From Bradymonadales bacterium (GTDB lineage Bacteria > Bdellovibrionota > UBA2394): a stretch of 43,787 nucleotides of DNA. Shown one piece after another: positions 1 to 8,073 of the stretch; position 1 is the stretch's first letter; every line of letters starts with the position of its first letter. The notes beneath the pieces were generated by a model that had not been told where the DNA came from, ran no database searches, and worked only from the letters and a program-made list of their open reading frames with translations. A program made the position numbers and the translations under genes. The DNA lies in the NCBI GenBank assembly GCA_007693605.1, contig REDG01000053.1, positions 1 to 43,787 on the forward strand, read 5' to 3'.

Positions 1-256
1 CTCCTCAAAAACCCAAATCTAACGCACTACATCCCAACTAATCCGGAAAAGATCCCATCTATGCCGCACCATTGATGTCTCAGCTCGTCAGAATTCTTAT
101 CTCTTCAGAGGGAAGACAAGCTAACGGTGCATCGGGCTTAAGTCGTCAGGGAGAAAATCGAAGTCTGAAAGGACGATCAAACGCGTCAGCAAGCCAAAAG
201 CTTGTACTCCCCTATTGGATCAAAGATCAGGGGATGTGCTAGAGAGAGTGGTAGCG

Positions 257-1192
257 ATGGAAAAGTCGATATCTCAATATGCCCGCTTCAGTTTGTTTTT
301 GCTGGTCTATTGTGTCGTCATTATTCTTTGGGGGGCCTTTGTGCGGATCTCGGGCTCAGGCGATGGCTGCGGAGATTATTGGCCCCTATGTCATGGCGAA
401 TGGATTCCCCAACAGGCTTTGGCCGACGCCATTCAGACCTGGATCGAGCTCTTTCATCGCCTAAAGTCTGGGGTCTTTGGTCTTCTGGTGCTGGCTGGCT
501 GGTTCTGGGCCTTTTGGCTTCGTAAGAGTTCTGTCCTTTTATATAAGGCGGCCACGGCAGTTTTACTTCTGACCCTTGTCGAGGCTTTGATTGGAGCCGC
601 ACTCGTTCTCTTCTCTTGGGTTGGAGAAGACGCCTCGCTGGGTCGATGGGTCGCCATGAGCTTTCATTTGGGTAATACGCTTCTCTTGTTGACCGCACTC
701 GTTCTTCAATGGCGGGTCGCAGCCAAAAAAGCTCAGAGTCTTTCTTTGAAAAATCTCGGCATGGATTCTTTCTTGATGATCATCTTGCTGCTCACCGCGG
801 TCACTGGGGCTTGGGCGGCCCTTGCCAGTACGCTCTACCCCTCAGAGAGCTTGATTGCAGGATTTCTCTCTGACTTTTCTTCCGAGAGCCCTCTTTTGCT
901 TCGCCTTCGTCTACTCCATCCCCTACTGGCGATTTTTTCGGTCTATGTTTTTCTTAGGTGGATAAGGCAACAAGATTTTCAGACAGCCCCTTCTCAGCGA
1001 AACTTTCTCTTCGGTCTGTATTGGATTCATTTGGGTTTTGGTTTTTTGACTCTCTTTTTTTTGGCGCCGGTTTGGATGAAGATTGGCCATCTTTTCTTGG
1101 CGGATCTTCTTTGGATCAGCTTGATCTACTGGATACTAGAGAATCGTTTGAGTTCGAAGCAGACTCGGCAAAGCTCTCTCCATTTGAACTAG
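257..1192 (+). CDS. ctaA: Heme A synthase (COX15/CtaA family)
   Basis: Integral membrane enzyme that oxidises the C8 methyl of heme O to a formyl group, giving heme A for cytochrome c oxidase. From the ATG at 257 the protein has 311 residues, typical for the family, with about eight hydrophobic segments. Visible family marks are the TGSG-like loop ISGSGDGCGD followed by WPLCHG (C38 and C45), the IELFHRL motif with H67, a second histidine in SFHLGNT, and histidines in HPLLAI and KIGHLF in the second half, which match the four heme-ligand histidines of the internally duplicated fold. An in-frame ATG at 215 exists, but the N-terminus beginning MEKSISQYAR fits the family better. No other cox gene is present in the window. 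It converges on the prepilin gene, with only 11 bases between the stops. A hairpin (CCCCT at 209-213 with AGGGG at 229-233) lies just upstream; its role is unknown. Confidence 0.93.
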   Translation: MEKSISQYARFSLFLLVYCVVIILWGAFVRISGSGDGCGDYWPLCHGEWIPQQALADAIQTWIELFHRLKSGVFGLLVLAGWFWAFWLRKSSVLLYKAATAVLLLTLVEALIGAALVLFSWVGEDASLGRWVAMSFHLGNTLLLLTALVLQWRVAAKKAQSLSLKNLGMDSFLMIILLLTAVTGAWAALASTLYPSESLIAGFLSDFSSESPLLLRLRLLHPLLAIFSVYVFLRWIRQQDFQTAPSQRNFLFGLYWIHLGFGFLTLFFLAPVWMKIGHLFLADLLWISLIYWILENRLSSKQTRQSSLHLN

Positions 1193-1203
1193 TGGTCCAA
1201 GCA

Positions 1204-2319
1204 CTAAAGCTCAAAGTTCTGAAGCGCCACAAAGAAATTGTGATCTTTGCGCGGAAAGCTGTCTTGCGGTGAACCCGGAATCATAGGATTGGCAAAGAGT
1301 TGCCCGCCCTCCGTGCTTCGCTGAGACCGAAAGATGATACGAGGCTGAACGCCTCGAATGTCTTCCACCCCATTATTGCCAACATCAGCGGTAAACTGCA
1401 TGGTTCGCAAATGAGTTTGCGCGGTTCCGTTACTCAATACACTGACATAGGTAAACTGGATGGATTCGACAAGAGCATCCACGGGTTGCCACTCCCCAAA
1501 GCCCGACAAGTCACCAGGGTGAGGCCGGATCTCTCGTCGATAAAGACCCGTATTTTGTTGTTCGTCTAGCGCGTATTCGACAACAAAAACCGGATAGAGT
1601 CTGGCGTTTCGAGTGAAGCCAGAATTCACCAAACTCCCCACTTGGTTGTAGAGATTAGCGCCCGCATTCGAGTGCTCTACTTCAATGTTTGTGCCACCGA
1701 CACTGAGAGCGGTGACTTGAAGCAGGTTTGAAAAACTTAAACTCCCGTGCTCTTCCACAATCACATACAGACCGCCCACTTCGAGTTGATTACAAGTCGT
1801 TGGCACGAAAAGTCGCTGTTGAGTGGGCTCCGGGTTGACGGCAAGTGTTCGATCGAGCGGACAATGAAAGTCTTGGTCAAAATCAAACAAGAGAATGCGA
1901 AGGCCATCTTGCGGGCTAGTCAAGCTGCTGGCGTTGGCTTCCAATGTGGGGGGCAACTGAACATTCGCTAGAGAAGAGAGGCTTTCCATATTCAAGCCGG
2001 GTAAAGGAACAATGCCTCCCCGAAAGGGAATATCTGCACAGTTGGTAGAAACCTCATCGGTGGCGGCATTCCCAACGCAAGAGGGGTTCAGGTAAACGGC
2101 CTGCCGAATGTCTGACGAAAGCATTCGAGAAAGCAAGAGCGAAGACTGCTCGATGTCTCCACCCTCTTCGCTCGTGCGAAGACTTTGGGAGGATCTCTGC
2201 AAATATATCGAAATGCCCAGCCCCAAAGAGGACACCAATAGAAGAGCGATCATCAGCTCGACCATGGTAAAGGCCCTTTGGCTTGGGCAAAAAACCCCTC
2301 TACTTCCCATAGCTTCCAT
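1204..2319 (-). CDS. Type IV prepilin-like protein (PilW-like minor pilin)
   Basis: Secreted pilin-like protein of about 371 residues. Near the N-terminus it has the class III signal SQRAFTMVELM followed by a hydrophobic stretch (IALLLVSSLGLGISIYL). This is the prepilin peptidase and N-methylation motif, with the glutamate at mature position 5. The residue before the cleavage site is Ala where Gly is usual. The rest is a large Ser/Asn-rich domain. The size and the 'DIRQA' region after the helix recall PilW/PulJ-type minor pseudopilins. A longer reading frame begins with TTG at 2394 but overlaps the upstream gene, so the ATG at 2319 was chosen; ATG 2310 is also possible because no clear ribosome binding site separates them. 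It is last in a minus-strand operon after two secreted proteins, which may be its partners. No pilus machinery is present. Confidence 0.8.
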   Translation of the reverse strand: MEAMGSRGVFCPSQRAFTMVELMIALLLVSSLGLGISIYLQRSSQSLRTSEEGGDIEQSSLLLSRMLSSDIRQAVYLNPSCVGNAATDEVSTNCADIPFRGGIVPLPGLNMESLSSLANVQLPPTLEANASSLTSPQDGLRILLFDFDQDFHCPLDRTLAVNPEPTQQRLFVPTTCNQLEVGGLYVIVEEHGSLSFSNLLQVTALSVGGTNIEVEHSNAGANLYNQVGSLVNSGFTRNARLYPVFVVEYALDEQQNTGLYRREIRPHPGDLSGFGEWQPVDALVESIQFTYVSVLSNGTAQTHLRTMQFTADVGNNGVEDIRGVQPRIIFRSQRSTEGGQLFANPMIPGSPQDSFPRKDHNFFVALQNFEL

Positions 2320-2354
2320 TGTAACCGGAAGCTCAGTCACTGAGGAGAAGTCTT

Positions 2355-3257
2355 CTAAAAGTTTGAATTTGCAGAGGAAAAGCCTCGATGCCAAGACTCG
2401 TCGGGCTGATCTCCGACGAAGAAAATCGGGTTCAGATATCTCCCATTTCCTAAATGGGGAACAATGAAGTGTCGAGTCTCGTTGCGGCCCTCGATGTGTA
2501 TCCGAAGAAGATAGTCCAAACTGCCGCGCACTCGTGTAAGATTAGACATTCCAAAGGTTTCAAAGAGCCAGTTCCAATCGACAATGGGCTGGCTTCCGTA
2601 GCGCAAAATGGTGGCCTGACTGGCGCTTTGAAACTCTACATCTCGAAGGGCTTCGAGAAGTTGTTGACTGTTGTAGTTGCCTCGTTCGAAAACTTTCGAG
2701 GCTCTGACAATGCTCTCCCAGTTGTGTTCGTAGAAAGCTTCCGTCTGACCGAGGTAGCGCTCGACATGAGTTTGACAGAGTCCAACGACTTCATTGGGAA
2801 TGGGTCGATCTCCTTGACCTTCAGTTAAAACCTCACAGATCGAGCCCATGACTTCTTGAATCCGTTCCGGATTGACTCCGTCGGGAAAGGCGCCCTCCGT
2901 CCAGTCCAGTTGCACTCGAAGCCTGTTTCTTTCAGGATTGAAAACTCCCCCAGGATTATCCTCGCTCAAGTCGACAGTTCTGGCTCGACCCGCCAGCTCT
3001 TCGCCAACAAAGGCAAGACGAGTGGACAGGTCGAAGACCTCCCGACTGATTTCCATGCCTGGTCGTCCTAAGAATCTTGCTCCATCGTTGAGCACATCGA
3101 GAACACTTCGGTGTTGAAGAATTTCAGGCACACATTGGTAAGCGCTTTCAATATCTTCCCCCCTGCTCTGGGAAAAGATTGGGGAAGAAAGAAGAATAAA
3201 GAGACCAGCAGAAAGCAGAAGAAGAAAAACCGAACGAAGTTCAAGGGATTCTTTCAT
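2355..3257 (-). CDS. Secreted protein of unknown function
   Basis: A 300-residue protein whose N-terminus has an uncleaved or cleavable signal segment (about residues 9-29, LRSVFLLLLSAGLFILLSS) followed by a soluble domain with four cysteines (the CVP, ICEVL and LCQTH regions among them), which may form disulfides in the periplasm. I do not recognise the family. The start codon is two bases after the stop of the upstream secreted gene, and the stop is about 35 bases before the prepilin start, so all three are probably one transcript. Its role is likely tied to the prepilin, but that is inference from position only. Confidence 0.75.
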   Translation of the reverse strand: MKESLELRSVFLLLLSAGLFILLSSPIFSQSRGEDIESAYQCVPEILQHRSVLDVLNDGARFLGRPGMEISREVFDLSTRLAFVGEELAGRARTVDLSEDNPGGVFNPERNRLRVQLDWTEGAFPDGVNPERIQEVMGSICEVLTEGQGDRPIPNEVVGLCQTHVERYLGQTEAFYEHNWESIVRASKVFERGNYNSQQLLEALRDVEFQSASQATILRYGSQPIVDWNWLFETFGMSNLTRVRGSLDYLLRIHIEGRNETRHFIVPHLGNGRYLNPIFFVGDQPDESWHRGFSSANSNF

Positions 3258-3259
3258 CG

Positions 3260-4282
3260 TTATCGTCCCGCTCCTAAGAAATCGGCTGTGGGTCGACGGG
3301 GTCCATCGGTGTGGGCTGGTTGAGGAACATCGGTGTTCACACCTGGAGAAGAATTAGCACTGGCCAGATAAGGCAGACCTTTTGAGCGATAGAGGGCTTC
3401 AATAGTGCCAACAGGGTCTGCCGGAGTTCTGCTTGAAACCAAGACCTCAAAGGGAATCTGGTTGGCAGCTGTGGTGTCAACACGCCTTATGGGTTCTTGG
3501 CCCATGGGAACTCGTCTCATGTTTTCTAATCGGAGCTGATCCAAGGCCCCGTAGAAGTCTTCGGTGAGTTGGCGGATTTGCAGCTTTAGTGCTTCAGGAA
3601 TCTGAATGCTTGTCTCTCCAAAAGAAAGCCTCGTGCCAGACTCGCTTGAGAGGTTCTTGAAGGATTCGGCTTTTGAATCTTCAAGTGTTGAGTCTTCAAA
3701 ATCAGTGCGACTGTGAGTCTCTCCACCCGGCTTCAATCGAAGACCTTGACGGACTTGCCCATCCTCAAAATAAAAGCGAGCCACCTCTTCTCGAGTTTGC
3801 CCCCCCTCTCTTCGGTCGAAGACACTAAGCCTTCCAGCAATTCGTTGATTCGGATTCATTCCTCCAGAAATCTTCAATTCTCCTGCTCTAGAGAAGACTG
3901 CGAAAGGTCCGACCGCCTGGCCTTCATTCATCACAAAGCTTAGCCGATCGCCTGGGCTCACCAAAGTTTGAAGAGTTCGTGGAAGCTGTTGAAGATTGTT
4001 TTCTGTGATGATGAGACTGCGAGGCTCGGTATAGGAGCTTCCGGTTCGCTCGGCAAAATAAAGTTCGCCAGAATTGGCCAGTGTGGAGCTGGTTCCCACC
4101 CAGAACAGGACGGCCAAGAAAATCACAAGGCTTTGGCATCTTGCGGCAGAACTCTGAGTCGAACCTGAGTTCGTTCTATGGCTCGTCCATCTAAAAACTT
4201 TGGTGGTTTCCTGCACTTCAGTTTGAAATAATGCAATCTTTGGGCCGTCTGGGGCGCTATATTTCAGGCATTGAGCCCCCAT
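3260..4282 (-). CDS. Secreted protein of unknown function, first gene of prepilin operon
   Basis: Reading frame of 340 codons from an ATG. The hydrophobic segment (SLVIFLAVLFWVGTSSTLA, about residues 51-69) looks like a signal peptide, which would leave an unusually long 50-residue cytoplasmic N-region. The real start may therefore be a later non-ATG codon such as the GTG near residue 23, but nothing in the sequence decides this. The mature part is hydrophilic, with Ser/Glu-rich low complexity in the middle (EDSTLEDSKAESFKNLSSES) and a Pro-rich tail. No family recognised. It is followed after two bases by another secreted protein gene and then the prepilin gene. Divergent from the PilZ gene, with about 180 bases between them. 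Confidence 0.7.
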   Translation of the reverse strand: MGAQCLKYSAPDGPKIALFQTEVQETTKVFRWTSHRTNSGSTQSSAARCQSLVIFLAVLFWVGTSSTLANSGELYFAERTGSSYTEPRSLIITENNLQQLPRTLQTLVSPGDRLSFVMNEGQAVGPFAVFSRAGELKISGGMNPNQRIAGRLSVFDRREGGQTREEVARFYFEDGQVRQGLRLKPGGETHSRTDFEDSTLEDSKAESFKNLSSESGTRLSFGETSIQIPEALKLQIRQLTEDFYGALDQLRLENMRRVPMGQEPIRRVDTTAANQIPFEVLVSSRTPADPVGTIEALYRSKGLPYLASANSSPGVNTDVPQPAHTDGPRRPTADFLGAGR

Positions 4283-4463
4283 GCCTTGAAATTCTTGCGA
4301 TTTGGGCTCCGCAAAGTTTGCGAATGCCTCGATTCAACTGGTTTTGTTAGCTTTCTAATTTCCGAAAAATTTGGAGGATATCGGAGAATCTTTCAAGACG
4401 GAAGCCCTCGCCGGTACCGATCTAATTCTGATAGAATAGTGGAGTCTAGGGGAGAATTTTAGA

Positions 4464-4838
4464 GTGGAACCGAGGAGAAAGTATCCGAGATACGAAGCCA
4501 AAGAGCTTCCAGAGCTTCAGCTCAGAACCCTAGCGGGGCCGATTGGAGAGAAGCTTCTCAATGTCAGTCGAGGGGGTTGTGGTTTTTGGGCGCCTTTTGA
4601 AGACTTTCAACTACGGGTCGGGCAAGGCTTGCGGCTTCAACTGAAGCTAGACTCTAAGGGCTCAGAGTTTGAGATTCGAGGGGAACTTCTTTATGTTCAC
4701 CCCTGCCCGATGGAGTCCCAAATCGGTCGTCTCTATGGCATTCGCTTTGAGGCGGAGTCGAAAGAGCTCAACGACTACATCGAGGCCCATGAAGCAGAGA
4801 AATCTCGAGATAAGAAGACTCAACAACAACGAAGTTAA
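4464..4838 (+). CDS. PilZ domain protein
   Basis: Single-domain 124-residue PilZ protein, a predicted c-di-GMP receptor in the cytosol. The N-terminal arginine motif (RRKYPR, residues 4-9) and the following NVSRGGCGF (equivalent to the D/NxSxxG motif) are the two halves of the ligand-binding signature. The body predicts a beta-barrel, and the C-terminal ~20 residues are charged. The start is a GTG with a good GGGGAGA ribosome binding site about eight bases upstream. The prepilin operon that diverges from it, and the two HD-GYP proteins at 15-17 kb, make c-di-GMP control of surface structures a reasonable guess. Confidence 0.87.
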   Translation: MEPRRKYPRYEAKELPELQLRTLAGPIGEKLLNVSRGGCGFWAPFEDFQLRVGQGLRLQLKLDSKGSEFEIRGELLYVHPCPMESQIGRLYGIRFEAESKELNDYIEAHEAEKSRDKKTQQQRS

Positions 4839-4874
4839 GTAAAAATCAGGCCTCGTTCGAGAGCCCTGCTTGGC

Positions 4875-5087
4875 CTAATCCTCTTCCACCAAGGGCACAT
4901 TTTGATACAGAGCGCAGTTTAGGCCCAAGTCCGTCTCCCTTTGCTCCACAAAATCCAAGGCGGCCTCAAGCGAGGGAAAGCCAAAGTATTCTTTCTTTCG
5001 ACTTCGTTCGACCATCACGAGAAAGGCATCTACTTTAGGGGTAGGCCTCCGAAAATAAAAGATTTGGGGCTTTCGGTGTCTGGGCAC
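4875..5087 (-). CDS. Small conserved-looking protein, unknown function
   Basis: A 70-residue protein starting at GTG, with a basic N-terminus (PRHRKPQIFYFRRP) and an acidic C-terminus. It predicts a short beta-alpha fold (AFLVMVERSRKKEYFGF, then the helix LEAALDFVEQRE) resembling small single-domain proteins such as DUF-type stand-alone regulators. No family recognised. It lies 43 bases downstream of the DksA-like gene on the same strand and could be co-transcribed with it; it converges on the PilZ gene. Coding status rests on protein-like composition and position. Confidence 0.5.
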   Translation of the reverse strand: MPRHRKPQIFYFRRPTPKVDAFLVMVERSRKKEYFGFPSLEAALDFVEQRETDLGLNCALYQNVPLVEED

Positions 5088-5130
5088 GATTCAGGACTAG
5101 AAAGAAACTTAGTCCTTTTCAAGAAAATTC

Positions 5131-5508
5131 TTAGGAGAGCTCCTCTTGAGCCTCTTGCCTCTCCATCTCCCTAATTTCGGCCCCCTCAAGGCTTAAACGG
5201 GTCCAAGGAATAGACAGGAGTCTCTTCTCTTCGATCGGATTGCCAGTTTCCTCGCAAATTCCAAATCGATTGCTCTTAATGCGATCAAGGGCCTGCTCGA
5301 TTTCAGAGAGTTCTTGGCTGAGCTTCTCTCGACGAGCCAATGAAAAAACTTCTTCCTGAAGCTCTCGGGCCTTGTCTGCAATGTCACCCGAAGCCTCTTT
5401 AACAAGCTCGGTCGACAATAGCTGAAGCGTGTTCATATGCTTTTGCTTGAGATCCGTTAGTTTCTTTCGGCATGTCTCAATCACTTTTTTACTTGGCATC
5501 TGACTCAT
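5131..5508 (-). CDS. DksA/TraR-family protein lacking zinc-finger cysteines
   Basis: A 125-residue protein with the DksA/TraR layout: a long N-terminal coiled coil (residues ~5-85) and a C-terminal finger region. The hallmark YGxCxxCGxxI is here FGICEETGNPI, and the second cysteine pair, normally after the conserved RL..P, is absent (RLLSIPWTRLSLEGAEI). Only one of four zinc ligands remains, so the finger should fold without zinc. Family members modulate RNA polymerase through its secondary channel, often with ppGpp, and zinc-poor DksA paralogues are known in other proteobacteria. The start MSQMPSKK has a GGGGAG ribosome binding site 7-8 bases upstream. A good promoter lies ~40 bases upstream. 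Confidence 0.85.
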   Translation of the reverse strand: MSQMPSKKVIETCRKKLTDLKQKHMNTLQLLSTELVKEASGDIADKARELQEEVFSLARREKLSQELSEIEQALDRIKSNRFGICEETGNPIEEKRLLSIPWTRLSLEGAEIREMERQEAQEELS

Positions 5509-5547
5509 TCCTGAACTCCCCTTTCAAAAACTCCTGGCCTTCGAAAG

Positions 5548-5575
5548 ATTGTATCCGAAGAAGGCTGTTTGTAAA
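5548..5575 (-). promoter_or_regulatory. Sigma-70-type promoter for the DksA-like gene
   Basis: On the minus strand TTTACA (5575-5570) and TACAAT (5553-5548) are separated by 16 bases. The predicted start lies about 30 bases upstream of the DksA-like gene's ATG. This is a pattern match only. Confidence 0.5.
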
Positions 5576-5685
5576 TGCCCACCCGATTTTTTCTTTGCTC
5601 CAGCCCAAAAAAGCAGGCTTTGATAGTGACAACTTTTTTTGCAGTCATGTCAAGCTTCCGTCTGTTCCGCTCTAAGCATTCCCCT

Positions 5686-7083
5686 TTAAATGAAGTCTCG
5701 AACCCATTTGGTCAATGTATTTTTGTAAGGAGGAAATCTCATGCCCCAGCGATCCCAGAGCGGCCTTCTCTCGAAACTACGAAGGCTACTGAAGCATTCG
5801 TAGCTAAATCGACCGTGGTAGGCTCCTAGCCCGCTCTTCCCGATTCCTCCAAACGCAAGCTCGGGATGGGTGAGATGAACCAAAAGGTCATTGACGACAA
5901 AAGCCCCAGAACGAGTCAAAGCTCGGTATTTTGAAATCTCAGACTCATTTGACGAAAAAAAGTAGACCGCCAAGGCGTCTTGGTCTCTTTGTAACCACTG
6001 TTGGAGTTCGTCTTCAGAGTCGAAGCCATAGACAGGCAAGATTGGGCCAAAAATTTCTTCTTTGCTTGCTGCCCCATCCAGAGAGGCCTCGATCAAGAGG
6101 GTCAACGGAAAGTGATTGGCATCCGCTCTTTCTTTGCCAAAGCAGATTCGTTGTTTGGCTGGGCTTTGAGCCAGTTCTTGAATTCGATTGAAGTGCCGTG
6201 AGTGTATGAGTTTAGAAAAATGCCCCTCTAGTCGGGCGGAGTAGAGCTTAAAGATCTCGACAAAGTCTGAAACTCTTTTTCTTGGAATATAGAGATGATT
6301 CGGAGACACACAGGTTTGACCTGCATTGAAAGCCTTTCCCCAAAGCACTCGTTCAGCGGCCTTTTCAAAATTGGCCGAGGGCATAATGACGCTTGGACAG
6401 CGGCCTCCAAGTTCGAGTGTCACTGAGGCGAGCTGTTTTGCCGCCTTCTGATACAGCTCTCGGCCTGTTTGAGTACTTCCGGTAAAAAAGAGCTTCTCAA
6501 AGCGATGCTCCATCAGTTCTTGTGCCACTGAGGGACCTCCCAAAAAGACCTGTACAAAGTCAGCTTGCACTGAGGCTGTCAGAATCTCATAAAGGAGTTG
6601 GGACGAATTCGGAGATTGCTCCGAGGGCTTTAAGACGCTTACATTGCCTGCCGCCATCGAGCCCATCAAGGGCAGCAGCGCGAGTTGAAGAGGATAATTC
6701 CATGGAGAAAAAATGAGTGAGAGACCATAGGGCTCTCGGCTTAATTCTGCAGACGAGAGAAAGTGAGCGATTCTCCACCAGGGGGTGGACAGTCTTTTCG
6801 GTCGAGACCATCGAGGCAGCTTTCGAATCATGAGATCGAGTTCGCGAAAAATCGGCTGAATCTCTCCGGTCCAGGCTTCAAAGGGAGGTCTGTTCAGATC
6901 CGCCCGAAGAGCTTCGAACAAGTCCTTCTCTCTTTTTTGTAACTCCGCCTGCAGGCTTCTGAGCTGAGAGAGGCGAAACTCAAGCGACTGAGACTTTCTG
7001 CTCTCAAAGAAAGCTCGAAGAGCCTCCATCCGATCTTTCAATTCGGAGGAGTTGATTTTCGATTCAGAAAAAGCTTCACTCAT
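5686..7083 (-). CDS. Aldehyde dehydrogenase (class 3 / coniferyl-aldehyde type)
   Basis: NAD(P)-dependent oxidation of aldehydes to acids. At 465 residues it has the short length of class 3 (fatty or aromatic aldehyde) enzymes. Catalytic elements are all present: SPWNYPL with N129, the cofactor lysine in LKPSE (K152), the Rossmann signature FTGSTQTGRE (200-209), the general base E224 in LELGGRCP, the nucleophile C258 in NAGQTCVSPN, and EEIFGP. The C-terminal extension (to WVRDFI) resembles the tail of fatty aldehyde dehydrogenases. The substrate cannot be told from sequence. It diverges from the EamA transporter, with under 40 bases between starts. Confidence 0.93.
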   Translation of the reverse strand: MSEAFSESKINSSELKDRMEALRAFFESRKSQSLEFRLSQLRSLQAELQKREKDLFEALRADLNRPPFEAWTGEIQPIFRELDLMIRKLPRWSRPKRLSTPWWRIAHFLSSAELSREPYGLSLIFSPWNYPLQLALLPLMGSMAAGNVSVLKPSEQSPNSSQLLYEILTASVQADFVQVFLGGPSVAQELMEHRFEKLFFTGSTQTGRELYQKAAKQLASVTLELGGRCPSVIMPSANFEKAAERVLWGKAFNAGQTCVSPNHLYIPRKRVSDFVEIFKLYSARLEGHFSKLIHSRHFNRIQELAQSPAKQRICFGKERADANHFPLTLLIEASLDGAASKEEIFGPILPVYGFDSEDELQQWLQRDQDALAVYFFSSNESEISKYRALTRSGAFVVNDLLVHLTHPELAFGGIGKSGLGAYHGRFSYECFSSLRSFERRPLWDRWGMRFPPYKNTLTKWVRDFI

Positions 7084-7122
7084 ATTCAGTCGTTACCCTC
7101 AACTCAAAGGCTAGAGATTTTA

Positions 7123-8073
7123 TTGTCCCCTAAAAAGCTTTTTCTTTTTTGCTTGTTAGCCGCCTTTTGGGGCGGTTCATTTGTAGCCATTAAGGAAGTC
7201 GTCAGAACGATCGATCCCTTTGTTGCTGCAGCCGCCCGACTGGTATTGGCGAGCGCTTCTCTGTGGATTCTCTTTGGAATTTTAGGAAAGCTGAAAAGAA
7301 TCGAATGGAAGTTGGCCTGGCGATTGTGGGTGGTCGGTTTGTTTTCTCTGGCCATTCCCTTCTGCTTTCTGTTCTGGGGGGCTATTCAGATCTCTGCGGG
7401 GCTTGCAGGACTCTTGAATGCAAGCGTCCCCTTGTGGACAACAGTTTTTATTTTCGGACTCTTTCGATCAGAAGAACGAGCAGACTTTTCTCGCTCCACG
7501 GGCTGGGGGCTTTTGGTCGGCTTCGTGGGAGTCTTTCTACTTTTCTATCCGCTACTGCAAGTGGGCCAGTGGATTGAGATACTGGGCGCAACTGCGGTGC
7601 TCGTGGGGGCCTCATTTTACGGATTAGGCTCTATCTTTAATCGCTATTATCTGACTCATCGAAAGGATGTCAGTTTTTCGACTCTTCTGGTTCATCAGCA
7701 TAGTGCGGCCATGCTCTTTCTTTTGTTTTTTAGCTTTTTCTTTGCCGATGCCAGTCAGAGCTCTTGGCGGGAACTCAGTTCCTCAGCCTATCCTATTTTG
7801 CTATTGATCTATCTGGGAGTGATTTCTACCGCCTTGGCCCTCTGGATTTACTTTTATCTGATTCGAGAGATTGGCTCTGTTCGGGCGAGTGCCGTGACTT
7901 ATCTTGTTCCCGTCTTTGCTCTTCTTTTCGACTATTTGTTTTTCTCAGAGATTCCTAGCGGCATTCAGGTTTTTGGCGCGGGCATGATCTTAGTTTCGAT
8001 TTTTTTCCTGAGGGCGAGAGCCCCACAAGCGGAAAACCAAAAAGAGTCCAATTGCGATAAAGGGAAGGCTTAG
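7123..8073 (+). CDS. EamA/DMT-family transporter
   Basis: A 316-residue inner-membrane protein with about ten hydrophobic helices in two EamA repeats. The first repeat begins LLAAFWGGSFVAIKEV, and the second ends in the conserved GSVRASAVTYLVPVFA segment followed by EIPSGIQVFGAGMILV. Family members export amino acids, nucleobases or other small metabolites; the substrate here is unknown. The start is a TTG with weak upstream purines, chosen because it begins directly at the first helix. The last 84 bases overlap, in antisense, the 3' end of lgt; both proteins end there in hydrophilic tails (QAENQKESNCDKGKA here). Confidence 0.87.
   Translation: MSPKKLFLFCLLAAFWGGSFVAIKEVVRTIDPFVAAAARLVLASASLWILFGILGKLKRIEWKLAWRLWVVGLFSLAIPFCFLFWGAIQISAGLAGLLNASVPLWTTVFIFGLFRSEERADFSRSTGWGLLVGFVGVFLLFYPLLQVGQWIEILGATAVLVGASFYGLGSIFNRYYLTHRKDVSFSTLLVHQHSAAMLFLLFFSFFFADASQSSWRELSSSAYPILLLIYLGVISTALALWIYFYLIREIGSVRASAVTYLVPVFALLFDYLFFSEIPSGIQVFGAGMILVSIFFLRARAPQAENQKESNCDKGKA

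Noticed and set aside
1..75. Open frame on the plus strand from the window edge to a TGA at 73-75, possible 3' end of a gene upstream of ctaA
   Set aside because: Only 24 codons with no recognisable motif; too short to support a gene.
321..698. 125-codon minus-strand frame inside ctaA
   Set aside because: Antisense shadow of a well-supported gene, Arg/Pro-rich as expected for a shadow.
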